Positions 17,036-24,890 are shown, counted from the stretch's first letter. The stretch is DNA of 40,367 nucleotides from JANQLU01 sp964434955 (GCA_964434955.1 CAYSXI010000022.1:1-40367), one strand, 5' to 3'. Numbers and translations are program-made. The notes: a model not told the origin generated them from the sequence alone.

Positions 17036-18361
17036 TCATTCCGTCAGGATGGTCGGAAGGTTATTTGCGATTTCCTCAAAAATCTCAATCAACCCTTCTC
17101 CATCGTCTGCATGATAGTGCTTTCCACCACCGGCGGTGGCGACGTTCTGCATCATTGACTGGTCGGCACCCGGCGTGAAGGTAACGGTATGAATCGTTAC
17201 ATTGTTCGATCCAACGATGTTCGAAACAGCGGTGTCAGGATGAACCCCCGTGTTGTAGATTCCGTCGGTCAAAACAACGATCGTTTTGGCGGCAAACTGG
17301 CGAGCCAAATTGCCCGAGATAATAGGCGGCAATCCCGTTTCGAGTCCTTCACCGATCGCCGTTGCACCATAGGGACTGATCGCATCGACTTCGTTTCGAA
17401 TCGAATCGTAGGTCTGCTGCAAATTCAAATCCAGTGATGCTGCAGAGGAGAAAGTCACGAGTGAGACTCGTTCTTCCTGGTCCGTGGTTTCCAGAACATC
17501 CAGGAACGCATCGACACCATCTGCCAGCAACGCCCAACGGCTGTAGCGAGGTGCTCCGCTCGCATACTGCCAATCGTACGCGAAATCGCTCATTTCCTGG
17601 CTGATGTCGGCAAGCTGATTGATCACGTTGTTGGAATAGTCGCGGTAGTACAGGTACTCGGTCGCGTCCTGATATTCTGAATAGCTGATTTTTCGCACCC
17701 ATTCAGTTTGCGGTTCAACCCACACCCAACGTCCACGGCGTCGATTCCAACGCCAGTAGCCCGGGGTCGTTCGAGATTCGTAAGTGTTGTAAAGCGTCCA
17801 CAAGGCATCCGAAAGCGCACTGTCGTCCTGGTAGTAAAGCATCGAACCGGAGCGATCCAAGACCAGGGCGATGTCACGGTCAACCTGCGTCGCGGTGGAG
17901 TACAGGTAAAGTTCGAAACTGGAAACTCCGGGGATGGCACCGAGGAGAATCGGAACGTCCATCGAGCCGTAGACACGGACGCTGGTCGCCTTTTCAGCGC
18001 CGGAATCGACCGACGACTTTGTTTTCTCATCGTAGACGTAACGGCCATAGCCATTGTTCGCGCGAGTGGTCGCACCAAACGTAACCTGGTCATCTGCCAG
18101 GTTGAGCGGCTCGCCACCAACCGTGTTCAATAAAGCGACGCGTTTGGCGTGGAAAATCGCGCTGTCGGTTGTTTGGTCGATACTCATCGCCCGGCCACCC
18201 GCATGGGACGAGCAGTCGGTTGCGATTTTCATTTCGGTTTTGGTCAACCGCATGTAGGCGAGATTCACAGCTAACCCGCAAAGAATAAAAATCACGGGAA
18301 GCAGGAAACCGAACATGGGCAGGACGGCACCGCGCCTTAGTTTTCGAATGTTTCTTGCCAT
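17036..18361 (-). CDS. TadG-like pilus-assembly protein with VWA domain
   Basis: This 441-aa protein begins with the TadG/TadE-type short basic leader and hydrophobic helix (RRGAVLPMFGFLLPVIFILCGLAVNLAYMR, about 10-38). It ends in a von Willebrand A domain with a complete metal-binding MIDAS set: DRSGS (D169, S171, S173), T334 in YGATAIGEG, and D366 in LTDGIYN. Between the first MIDAS strand and the rest of the domain is an insert (about 175-275) very rich in Trp, Tyr and Arg (WRWNRRRGRWVWVEP). The body should face the outside. It is third in a three-gene unit with two TadE-like genes, 43 bases after the previous stop. A role in surface adhesion or pilus function is inferred. Confidence 0.85.
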   Translation of the reverse strand: MARNIRKLRRGAVLPMFGFLLPVIFILCGLAVNLAYMRLTKTEMKIATDCSSHAGGRAMSIDQTTDSAIFHAKRVALLNTVGGEPLNLADDQVTFGATTRANNGYGRYVYDEKTKSSVDSGAEKATSVRVYGSMDVPILLGAIPGVSSFELYLYSTATQVDRDIALVLDRSGSMLYYQDDSALSDALWTLYNTYESRTTPGYWRWNRRRGRWVWVEPQTEWVRKISYSEYQDATEYLYYRDYSNNVINQLADISQEMSDFAYDWQYASGAPRYSRWALLADGVDAFLDVLETTDQEERVSLVTFSSAASLDLNLQQTYDSIRNEVDAISPYGATAIGEGLETGLPPIISGNLARQFAAKTIVVLTDGIYNTGVHPDTAVSNIVGSNNVTIHTVTFTPGADQSMMQNVATAGGGKHYHADDGEGLIEIFEEIANNLPTILTE

Positions 18362-18404
18362 GGAACTACCTCAATTTCAAAGCTGCGGATCTTGGTGGAT
18401 GTGG

Positions 18405-18854
18405 CTAGTCGGAACTGTAGTAGCCTTCGTATCTTTCGACTTTCAATTGAATCTCTGCCGAGATCACCTTGTCGCCATAGATATAGGGCATCAAAAATGC
18501 GTTACTTGCCATGGGTGTTTCAACGTAAACCTTTACGTAACCATCGTCGTCCGTGATCCCATCGCCGTCATTGATTGTCACGGTCACGTCTCGCGCGCCG
18601 ATCATTGCCATCACGTCCTGACCTCGTTGCCAGGCCTCGCTCGTGGTTGCGCCTTCAACCATCGTGTGGCGAGCCGCTTCATAGCAAGCATCCTGGGCCA
18701 GATTGCGCAACATGCTCATGCGGCAAAATTCAATGGCGCCAAAGATGACGAGGAACAGAGCGGAAGCCGACAAAGCAAATTCCACGGCGGCTGCACCTCG
18801 ACGATCGTTTCGCCGGCGTCTTCGTGTTCGGGTTTTTGAATGGTGTTGACTCAT
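18405..18854 (-). CDS. TadE-like pseudopilin
   Basis: This 149-aa protein has a strongly basic start (RTRRRRRNDRRGAAAVEFAL). Its single hydrophobic helix (about 22-42) begins with the classic pseudopilin pattern AAVEFAL, where the prepilin peptidase-type processing site and the +5 glutamate are found in TadE and TadF. The rest is a small periplasmic domain with ACYEAARHTMVEGA and a glycine/aspartate loop DGDGITDDDG that could bind calcium. The N-terminal extension before the helix is longer than in typical TadE proteins. It is the middle gene of the cluster, 20 bases after the first TadE-like gene. Confidence 0.85.
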   Translation of the reverse strand: MSQHHSKTRTRRRRRNDRRGAAAVEFALSASALFLVIFGAIEFCRMSMLRNLAQDACYEAARHTMVEGATTSEAWQRGQDVMAMIGARDVTVTINDGDGITDDDGYVKVYVETPMASNAFLMPYIYGDKVISAEIQLKVERYEGYYSSD

Positions 18855-18874
18855 CGGTTTTGCCTTTGAACGAG

Positions 18875-19312
18875 TTACTCGTCAAACTCCCTTACCATGA
18901 CCACGGTGGAACTAACGTGTTTCCCCGGCATAAACTGGTTGATGAAAAACAAGTTGCCTTCTGCAGGTGCGGTGATGGTCACCGTGATTTCGTCCAATGC
19001 CGAAAGCGTCGAAAAATCTTCTGGAGTCACCTGGATGATTGCTCCGGTTACGCCGCGTGCTGCGATAATCTCTTCCGCGCGATCCACCGAATCCTGGTTG
19101 GTCGCTCGCCGTTTGACACCACTTCGAGCCCCTTCGTAGCAAGCGATCGTGAGCGACTCCTTGAGGAAGATCGCCGAACAGATTTCCAATGTTCCAAACA
19201 TGAAAATCAAGACGAGCGGCAGACAAAAAGCGCATTCGACGGCGGGACCGCCGCGTCGGATTTTTCCAACCCGTGATTTCCGTCGCCCTGAGCCTTGTCG
19301 TTGAAAAGTCAT
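18875..19312 (-). CDS. TadE-like pseudopilin
   Basis: This 145-aa protein is the first gene of the pseudopilin trio. It has a basic leader (RRKSRVGKIRRGGPAVECAF) and one hydrophobic helix (about 26-46). The pattern GGPAVECAF replaces the usual AAVEFAL and keeps the glutamate. ACYEGARSGVKR and AEEIIAARGV follow, which parallels the next gene closely, so the two arose by duplication. The open frame extends to 19456, but ATG 19312 places the basic leader correctly. Upstream is a 459-base gap. Tad secretion ATPase, platform and peptidase genes are absent from the window, so assembly must rely on genes elsewhere. Confidence 0.85.
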   Translation of the reverse strand: MTFQRQGSGRRKSRVGKIRRGGPAVECAFCLPLVLIFMFGTLEICSAIFLKESLTIACYEGARSGVKRRATNQDSVDRAEEIIAARGVTGAIIQVTPEDFSTLSALDEITVTITAPAEGNLFFINQFMPGKHVSSTVVMVREFDE

Positions 19313-19771
19313 TGTTTTGTCCGAATTTTGATCGGTTTTGAGGGTATACAATTGATCCAATAGAAACCTATGTTTCAAAACGCCACCGCGCCGGACAAAA
19401 AGAAAAAAATTCCGGCAAATGGCGGGAACACAACCGATGTTGCAAAAAATAAACACTTTGCCAGAAATCGGGCACGAAACGGGGGCGCCGATCAGCTGAA
19501 ACTGACATTGCTACCTTGCTGACCGCGCCGACGTGCTGGCCTTGATTGGAGCGGCTAAAAAGATTGAAAAGGCCCCGAAAAAGGGCGGCGCAAGTTCATT
19601 TGATCTGCGTTTGATTTTGAAACCGGCATCTTAAAATGATCGATTTCGAAGCATCGGCAGAACCGGGAAGCGCACAAATAGCCACGCGTTACGCAACGAG
19701 TTTTGACGGCCCCTGCCGTCCGTGGGCGCGAGGCCGAAAGCGCTGTTTGCCTTTCGCCCGGCCCAATATTC
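19313..19771. other. gene-free stretch with hairpins
   Basis: I see no protein-coding signal in these 459 bases. Near the TerB-like gene end there are two inverted repeats. One is GACGGC/GCCGTC with a four-base loop (19705-19720). The other is CGAAAG/CTTTCG with a ten-base loop (19735-19756). They could end transcription of the TerB-like gene on the minus strand, but no T-run is present. The part next to the pseudopilin genes presumably holds their promoter. I could not find a convincing one. Confidence 0.4.
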
Positions 19772-20125
19772 CTAGAGAGAGGATTGAATCAATGAGTCGA
19801 CAGTCTGTGCCGTTAGTTCCAGGTTTTCCCCGAGCGTATGGAGAATCGATCGCTCGTTGTCGGAAATCACACCGTCAACGGCCGCGACCTCAATCAAGAT
19901 TGACATCGATTTTTCAGGGTTCGCTTTGAGAACTCGAAACTGTTGGCGATGAAAATCCGGATCATTCTCGCTTCGAGCAATCATCGCGTTCAACGACGCT
20001 TTGCCAACTCCGATCTCGCGAGCCAATCGGTCCAACAAGTCCTTTTCGCCCAATCCCGTGTTTTGGTCTGCGCCCGCGACACAGCAGCAGGCTCGCAATA
20101 CTTCTACTTTTTCGGCTGGAGTCAT
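19772..20125 (-). CDS. TerB-like protein
   Basis: This 117-aa, mainly helical, soluble protein resembles the TerB family (tellurite-resistance-associated metal-binding helical domain). The pattern includes EVLRACCCVAGADQN, EKDLLDRLAREIGVG, a central SENDPDF, and VAAVDGVISDNERSILHTLGE. The two acidic repeats (GADQNTGLGEKD and AVDGVISDNE) correspond to the paired metal-binding helical hairpins of TerB. No other ter genes are nearby, and many bacteria have such stand-alone proteins with unknown roles, so tellurite resistance should not be assumed. ATG 20125 is the only sensible start. A run of three cysteines (CCC, residues 12-14) is unusual. Confidence 0.7.
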   Translation of the reverse strand: MTPAEKVEVLRACCCVAGADQNTGLGEKDLLDRLAREIGVGKASLNAMIARSENDPDFHRQQFRVLKANPEKSMSILIEVAAVDGVISDNERSILHTLGENLELTAQTVDSLIQSSL

Positions 20126-20260
20126 TTTCCCATACTTCTACTAATCATTCGCTGCCGTATTACCGGCTCACTCGAATGGTGTCCTTTATTGATGCGGATT
20201 CTCGGTGGCAAACCTTTTCATCAGCCGCCACCCATTCATAAACCGCAGGTTGATCTGCAC

Positions 20261-20908
20261 CTATTTGTCTTTGTCGGATGCCTGACTTTCACCATTGGAA
20301 GATTCGACTTTTTTGTCATCTTCCTTGGCCCCGTCTTCCTTGGCCCCGTCCATTTTTTTGATTGTCCCAAAGAGATGGCCACCGATCTTACCGTGCGACC
20401 ATGTTCCGGAGTACTTGTTTTCATGGAATACCACGCGTGCGTTGAATTTTCCGAATCCAGGAACACTGGCATTGTCCAATGAAACGATGGGCGTGTTGCC
20501 GGCCCATTTGACCTCCAATGGTACGGGTACCTTCAGGTTATATTTTTGGTATTTGATGCGAACTTTGAAAAGCCAATAGTCGCCTTCATCCATTTTTTTG
20601 ACTTCCGAAATCGTATATTCCTCAGGAGTCAGATCCTTTTTTTCCTGGCCGACAACCGTAAAGTTGCCGGTGAGCTTGGTGTTCGAAAGCATCTTCTCGA
20701 AAGCCGCAAAGTTTTTCTTCATTTGGTCGTCGTTGACACGACTCGCCTGCTCACTGCTTTCAACGGAATTATTTGTCTCACCGGCGTTTACCGTCTCCTT
20801 GGTTGAGTCCTTTTGTGCCAGGGCGGACTGTTGCATCAAAAAGAATGAAGCAACGGAAAGTGTCAAAACGACGACGAAACAAAGATCTTTTCGAAATTCG
20901 GAAAACAT
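20261..20908 (-). CDS. hypothetical exported protein
   Basis: This 215-aa protein has a clear signal peptide (VVVLTLSVASFFLMQQSALAQ, cleavage near residue 32). A low-complexity Ser/Glu/Asn segment follows, then a conserved-looking beta-rich domain (about 60-185) with LTGNFTVVGQ, YTISEVKKMDEGDYWLFKVRI, PVPLEVKWAGNTPIVSLDN and YSGTWSHGKIGGHLFG. The C-terminal tail is highly charged and includes a perfect five-residue duplication, GAKEDGAKED. ATG 20908 is chosen because it gives the proper signal peptide and has AGAG upstream; the open frame extends to 20968. I do not recognise a family. The GTWSHGKIGGHLFG end suggests a small lipocalin-like or beta-sandwich fold, but that is speculative. Confidence 0.75.
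   Translation of the reverse strand: MFSEFRKDLCFVVVLTLSVASFFLMQQSALAQKDSTKETVNAGETNNSVESSEQASRVNDDQMKKNFAAFEKMLSNTKLTGNFTVVGQEKKDLTPEEYTISEVKKMDEGDYWLFKVRIKYQKYNLKVPVPLEVKWAGNTPIVSLDNASVPGFGKFNARVVFHENKYSGTWSHGKIGGHLFGTIKKMDGAKEDGAKEDDKKVESSNGESQASDKDK
20320..20349. repeat. 15-bp tandem duplication inside a gene
   Basis: CTTCCTTGGCCCCGT occurs twice head to tail (20320-20334 and 20335-20349) with no mismatch. It encodes the repeated GAKED in the tail of the exported protein. The unit is a multiple of three, so the frame is kept. Perfect identity suggests a recent event. Confidence 0.9.
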
Positions 20909-21199
20909 ATCTCTAAGCCTCAAAACGATGAAATCGGTCACCGTCAAAAGTCCAATTCGGGCGTGCAAAGGATTATTCAGATTGACTCAACCGACAATCC
21001 GGGCGGAAAACTCATTTTAGAGAGGTCGGATTGATTTGCCAAATCGTGCAGCCATTCCGGCGAGAAAAATCAAACCGTTGGTGAGGTCCCTCGCAAATCG
21101 GATCTGGTGTTGTCATGGAGATGGTCTTGCCGATAAAGTAACGGTTTGAATTTCCGCCTCAACTTTGCTGGCATCCCACGTGGAAAGGAGTCCGGTCCG

Positions 21200-21952
21200 G
21201 TGTTTGTCGCCGCTACCACAGAATGCTTTGAGCATTTGAGTTTTGAAGAAGCCGTCGAAAAGATTGCCGATCTTGAATTCACCAACCTCGAGATCAACAT
21301 CGATGAAAATGGCGACCACTTGAAGCCATCGGAAGTTGCTTCGAATGTGACGGCCGCCGTTACCAAGTGCAACAACACTCGGCGACTGGATGTGATTTCA
21401 TATCGATTCGTGAGTACGGCCCCTGGTGAGCAGTATTACGACGAATTCCGCGCGGTTTGCGAACTTGCCAAACTCACCAAGGTCGTCACTTTGACCGTTC
21501 CGTCCTCCGAACTGGGTACGCCTTTCAACGAGGAAGTTGAGCGGCTGAAAGCGCTTGTGCAAATTGCCGAATCCAATGGGGTTCGCGTGGGCCTTCAAAG
21601 TCAGAACGGTTGCCTGTCTGAAGATCCTGATACCGTTACGGTCATTTGCGATCACGTCACGGGCTTGGGCTTGTCCTTTGACCCGAGCCATTACATTTAC
21701 CAGGCCCAACCAAACCGTGACCCGGACAAGCTTCTCAAATACACTCAGCATGTTTACCTTCGTGACACCTTGCCTGACAAACTGCAGGTTCGCGTTGGAC
21801 AAGGCGAAGTTGATTACGGCAAACTGGTCGGACAACTCTCAAAACTTAACTATCGTCGCGGACTATGCGTTGATATTCGTCCCGACGACGAAACCGATCA
21901 CATGGCTGAAATGCGAAAGATTCGGCTGCTGTTGGAAAGCCTGCTGATTTGA
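21200..21952 (+). CDS. sugar phosphate isomerase/epimerase-like TIM barrel protein
   Basis: This 250-aa protein of the xylose-isomerase-like TIM barrel superfamily (AP endonuclease family 2 fold) includes sugar isomerases, epimerases and related enzymes. Visible elements are ATTECFEHLSFEEAVEKIADLEFTNLEI at the start, VGLQSQNGCLSEDPDTV, LGLSFDPSHYI carrying likely metal ligands, HVYLRDT, VGQGEVDYGKLV and GLCVDIRPDD. The substrate is unknown. The start is GTG 21200, with AAAGGAG at 21184-21190 at ideal spacing; a longer frame from TTG 21146 lacks support. It converges with rnd, with only four bases between the two stop codons. Confidence 0.8.
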   Translation: MFVAATTECFEHLSFEEAVEKIADLEFTNLEINIDENGDHLKPSEVASNVTAAVTKCNNTRRLDVISYRFVSTAPGEQYYDEFRAVCELAKLTKVVTLTVPSSELGTPFNEEVERLKALVQIAESNGVRVGLQSQNGCLSEDPDTVTVICDHVTGLGLSFDPSHYIYQAQPNRDPDKLLKYTQHVYLRDTLPDKLQVRVGQGEVDYGKLVGQLSKLNYRRGLCVDIRPDDETDHMAEMRKIRLLLESLLI

Positions 21953-21956
21953 TCGA

Positions 21957-23153
21957 CTAGTCGTCCAGGTCAATCAATTCCAAGGGTTCCGAAGAAGCGG
22001 CATCGCCGACTCGCATTCCAACTTTGCCATCCAGCAACCCATCGATGATTGGCAAAATCAAATCAGCACGCCAACCTGCTGATAAGCGGGAATCCGGTTT
22101 CTTGGTCATCCCAAGTTTCCAGGCAGCCAACTGTCGCAACTCATTGGTGGTGCAGAAAATACCCGGCGCCACATTGTTTTGACGGCAAATGACTCCAAGG
22201 GCGGACGTCAAAAACTGCCCTAACTGACCGAGTTGAGGTGACTTGGTACTAAACTGTTTTTTCGGCAGCTCGTTCTGCGGAATCTCGTTCGCATACTTGA
22301 TGGTCGCCGCAATCTCGTCGATGTGCCGTGTCGTCTGTCGACGCTCCATGCCGCGAATCGCCTTGATCTTCCCAGCCGAAGAACTTCCACGTTTTGCAAG
22401 TTCCACCATCAGGTCATCCCGCAGGACCCGTCGCGCCGGCAGGTCCTTGGCTTCCGCCGCGTCTTCCCGCCATTGCCATAGCTCGCGGACAATTCCGAGC
22501 GACCGTCGATCCAACGTGGCAATCCCCGAGACGCGACGCCAAAGTTCGGGGCTCGTCAGCGAAGCCTGTACGTCGTCTTGCCAAACATTCATTTCCTCGG
22601 CCAGCCATTGGGTTCGACCGAACTTTTCAAGACGCTTCGAAATCTTCCGATGGATTTCACCCAAGTACAAAACATCCTGGGCGGCATATTGCAGCTGCGA
22701 ACCAGAAAGCGGTCGACGTCGCCAGTCCGTGCGCGTCTCACCCTTGTCCAGGTTTTTGCCGGCGATTTTGGAAACAAGCGTGGAATAAGCGGCCGGGTAT
22801 TCCAGCCCGACAAGGCCCGCGGCAATTTGCACATCGAAAAAATTCGCAGGTCGCATTCCGGCAAACCGAAAACAAAACCGAAATTCCTCGCGGCCAGCGT
22901 GCGCAACAGTAACGTGGTCACCCCGACCGAGCAAATCCCAAAACGTTTCGAGGTTGTTCCCGATCTTGAGCGGATCGATGATTGCAATCCGATCGCCGCT
23001 CGCTACTTGCAACAGACACAATTCGGGTTGATAACGGTCTTCCGAAACAAATTCCGTATCAAAAGCCAGCAAAGGGCTCGATTGAATGTCGTCGCAGAAG
23101 GAATCCAATTCCGCCTGCGTCTCGATGACTTCGTATTCTACGGCTTTCGCCAT
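21957..23153 (-). CDS. rnd: ribonuclease D
   Basis: This 398-aa 3'-to-5' exoribonuclease of the DEDDy class acts in tRNA and stable-RNA maturation. ExoI is DTEF (D32, E34). ExoII lies in HAGREE, where glutamate (E90) stands at the position of the usual aspartate. ExoIII is YAAQD (Y156, D160). Two helical HRDC-type domains follow, with SLGIVRELWQWREDAAEAKDLPARRVL and RMERRQTTRHIDE. The length matches the family. ATG 23153 gives a proper N-terminus, and no better start lies downstream. It is divergent from mfnB across about 160 bases that contain a 15-bp triplet repeat. Confidence 0.93.
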   Translation of the reverse strand: MAKAVEYEVIETQAELDSFCDDIQSSPLLAFDTEFVSEDRYQPELCLLQVASGDRIAIIDPLKIGNNLETFWDLLGRGDHVTVAHAGREEFRFCFRFAGMRPANFFDVQIAAGLVGLEYPAAYSTLVSKIAGKNLDKGETRTDWRRRPLSGSQLQYAAQDVLYLGEIHRKISKRLEKFGRTQWLAEEMNVWQDDVQASLTSPELWRRVSGIATLDRRSLGIVRELWQWREDAAEAKDLPARRVLRDDLMVELAKRGSSSAGKIKAIRGMERRQTTRHIDEIAATIKYANEIPQNELPKKQFSTKSPQLGQLGQFLTSALGVICRQNNVAPGIFCTTNELRQLAAWKLGMTKKPDSRLSAGWRADLILPIIDGLLDGKVGMRVGDAASSEPLELIDLDD

Positions 23154-23164
23154 TCCGACCGTTC

Positions 23165-23209
23165 CTCGATAGACCGCTGCTCGACAAACAGATGCTCGAT
23201 AAACCGTTG
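23165..23209. repeat. three degenerate 15-bp tandem repeats between rnd and mfnB
   Basis: Units at 23165-23179, 23180-23194 and 23195-23209 share the pattern CTCGAyArACcGnTG. The second unit is the most diverged. They lie in the 159-base divergent spacer between rnd and mfnB, close to the rnd start. They are not inside a confirmed gene, although they keep an open frame upstream of mfnB. Confidence 0.7.
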
Positions 23210-23312
23210 CACATTTCGAAAGCCCAATCGCTTGGCGGGCGCGTCAGTGTCGAAATGCAGTTTTAGATCGCGGCAACCGAAAGACGTGAAAAAACCTCAA
23301 TGGAACCAACCC

Positions 23313-24071
23313 ATGCAGCTTCTCGTAAGTGTTAAGAATGTAATCGAAGCGGCGGATGCCGTCGATGCGGGGGTCGATATTCTCGATATCAAAGACCCCT
23401 CGTCGGGCGCTCTTGGCAAGGCAGATTGCCGAACGATTACCGAGATCGCCGATCGGTACGCGCAAACGGTTCCGGTCAGCATTGCTCTCGGTGAATTAAA
23501 TGACGTCGAGGCCAATGGCCTGATTACAACAGATTGGCAGTTCGCCAAAGACATCGGCTTTGCAAAACTGGGGCTTTCGCACGCTCGAAGCGATCAATCC
23601 TTGGAACGCTTGGAGAACTTTTTAGGCTCGATGCCACCTGGAATTTCACCCGTGATCGTTGCCTATGCCGACCATGAATTATGCGGCTCTCCGAAACCGG
23701 AACGGTTGCTCGAATGGTTCCAGTCGACGGATGATTCCCTGTCATCACGCATCCGATATTTTCTTTTTGACACTTACACAAAAAACCCCGGAAGCAATCT
23801 TTTCTCATTTCTAACGGTGGAGCGACTCCAACAACTAAACAACAAAATTCATCGTTTGAATCTTCAATGCGTCCTCGCTGGTTCACTGACGCTGAACGAA
23901 TTGCCTAACGTTTTTCGAGTGGGCAGCGACGTCCTGGGTGTACGTGGTTGCGTTTGCAAAAAGGGTTCTCGCGTCGAAACCATCAGCGCCAAACAAATCG
24001 TTGTACTGAAGGACGCGATCAACGAAACCGATCCATACGACCAACCGAACGAACGCAAGTTTGCATCGTAA
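23313..24071 (+). CDS. mfnB: (5-formylfuran-3-yl)methyl phosphate synthase (MfnB)
   Basis: This 252-aa protein of the MfnB (DUF556) family condenses two glyceraldehyde 3-phosphates to the furan precursor of methanofuran or methylofuran. Those cofactors carry formyl groups in tetrahydromethanopterin-linked C1 metabolism. The N-terminus MQLLVSVKNVIEAADAVDAG and VDILDIKDPSSGALG are typical. K27 and K85 (in GFAKLGLSHA) fall at the lysine positions I recall as catalytic in the methanococcal enzyme, and FDTYTK near 152-156 adds a further Asp/Lys pair. LRV-GSDVLGVRG-C near the end matches the phosphate-binding site. The open frame extends far upstream into antisense rnd, so ATG 23313 is the real start. 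No other C1 gene is in the window. Confidence 0.88.
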   Translation: MQLLVSVKNVIEAADAVDAGVDILDIKDPSSGALGKADCRTITEIADRYAQTVPVSIALGELNDVEANGLITTDWQFAKDIGFAKLGLSHARSDQSLERLENFLGSMPPGISPVIVAYADHELCGSPKPERLLEWFQSTDDSLSSRIRYFLFDTYTKNPGSNLFSFLTVERLQQLNNKIHRLNLQCVLAGSLTLNELPNVFRVGSDVLGVRGCVCKKGSRVETISAKQIVVLKDAINETDPYDQPNERKFAS

Positions 24072-24135
24072 AAACAAGTTGTCGAATCGATGTCAACAGC
24101 CGCGAATCGAAAATTAATTTATTTTTAAAATTTGC

Positions 24136-24163
24136 TTGACACTCTTGTAGAAAGAGTCAAAAT
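24136..24163 (+). promoter_or_regulatory. candidate promoter with embedded palindrome
   Basis: TTGACA (24136-24141, perfect -35) is followed after 16 bases by CAAAAT (24158-24163, four of six matches to -10). ACTCTT (24141-24146) and AAGAGT (24152-24157) form an inverted repeat with a five-base centre that fills the spacer, a layout typical of repressor operators. It lies about 80 bases before the 69-aa gene. Confidence 0.4.
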
Positions 24164-24243
24164 TAGTCGCGATTCACACGGATGGTAATCGTCGTATGGA
24201 GCTTTCGAACATCATTGATGACCAGATTTAGAAGGATTTGAAA

Positions 24244-24453
24244 GTGCCTGAATCGGTTTTAGACGCAATCAAGAACGGCCAATGGGATTACGAACCAGCA
24301 GGAGTAACTGCTGACCATTACAACTCAACCGGCGCTTTGCCAGGAACCGGCGCTAAACTTGATATTCTGGCCCAGCGTGCTCAACGAGGCTTGCCTCTGT
24401 GGCACCCGGAAGATCGTCAGACTTATGACGATTCAGAAAATGGGTTGGACTAA
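24244..24453 (+). CDS. small hypothetical protein, 69 aa
   Basis: This is a soluble, acidic small protein starting PESVLDAIKNGQWDYEPAG and containing GALPGTGAKLDILAQRAQRGLPLWHPEDRQTYDD. It has no membrane helix or cysteine pair. The sequence has the composition and helix pattern of a genuine protein, and I recall similar short proteins in planctomycete genomes, without a known function. GTG 24244 is preferred because AGAAGGA (24230-24236) lies 7 bases upstream. A TTG at 24238 is too close to that site. A promoter candidate with a palindrome lies upstream. The 535 bases after it contain no gene that I can support. Confidence 0.7.
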   Translation: MPESVLDAIKNGQWDYEPAGVTADHYNSTGALPGTGAKLDILAQRAQRGLPLWHPEDRQTYDDSENGLD

Positions 24454-24543
24454 AGGAAAAGTTGGAACAGGGGAAAACGCTTGAAACAGGAGTCTTGACG
24501 GACCAGACAGCTATTTCGCTTCCGAGCGATTTTGCTGAATGAG

Positions 24544-24588
24544 CTCGCGAGACGAGGGCAATGGAAACAAGGGCGGTGGAAACAAGGG
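24544..24588. repeat. 15-bp tandem repeats, three copies with one degenerate
   Basis: CAATGGAAACAAGGG (24559-24573) and CGGTGGAAACAAGGG (24574-24588) differ at two positions. The preceding 15 bases (24544-24558, ending GACGAGGG) look like a decayed third copy. The repeats lie in the non-coding block after the 69-aa gene. Confidence 0.7.
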
Positions 24589-24639
24589 CATAACCATCGC
24601 CAGGTTTCATCAAAAATTTGCCAATAAGCATACGAACAG

Positions 24640-24890
24640 CCCTAGACATTCATCAATCGAAATTCAAATGATTGAATTTCGCAGGGGGAATCGGGGGTTC
24701 TGCTGAAGGGAAGGCACTTGATTGCGTCGCCTTCCAAATCAGCCAAAAAACTCGCAACATCACAAAGCATTGCTTCATGATTTGTGGGAAAGGGAAAAGC
24801 AACTTGGGGGAGTTGCGACGCCAAACGGGGAAGCCTTCTCCAATGCTTGACTCATGCCATTCCAAGCCCGGATCTTTCCGGGCTTTTTTT
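24640..24890 (+). ncRNA. candidate small RNA upstream of a strong terminator
   Basis: No supported gene occupies 24454-24988, yet a strong intrinsic terminator stands at 24864-24890, about 410 bases after the last stop. The sequence before it can fold. GGGAAGGC (near 24707) can pair with GCCTTCTC (near 24832), GCGTCGC (near 24725) with GCGACGC (near 24815), and CACAAA with TTTGTG encloses a smaller hairpin (near 24758-24788). This layout, a long irregular stem followed by a terminator, fits a stable small RNA. I could not match it to 6S RNA, tmRNA, SRP RNA or RNase P RNA by eye. The 5' end is a guess. Confidence 0.3.
24864..24890 (+). terminator. strong intrinsic terminator
   Basis: AAGCCCGGA (24864-24872) and TCCGGGCTT (24877-24885) form a 9-bp perfect stem with a TCTT loop, followed by a T-run to 24890. 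It is one of the clearest terminators in the window. No protein gene ends close before it. Confidence 0.9.

Noticed and set aside
19636..19929. 97-codon plus-strand open frame overlapping the TerB-like gene end
   Set aside because: It is Arg/Pro-rich with no family pattern. The minus-strand TerB-like gene explains the coding signal.
22578..23312. Long N-terminal extension of MfnB
   Set aside because: This part is antisense to rnd, and MfnB family sequence begins at ATG 23313. The extension only reflects absence of stops.
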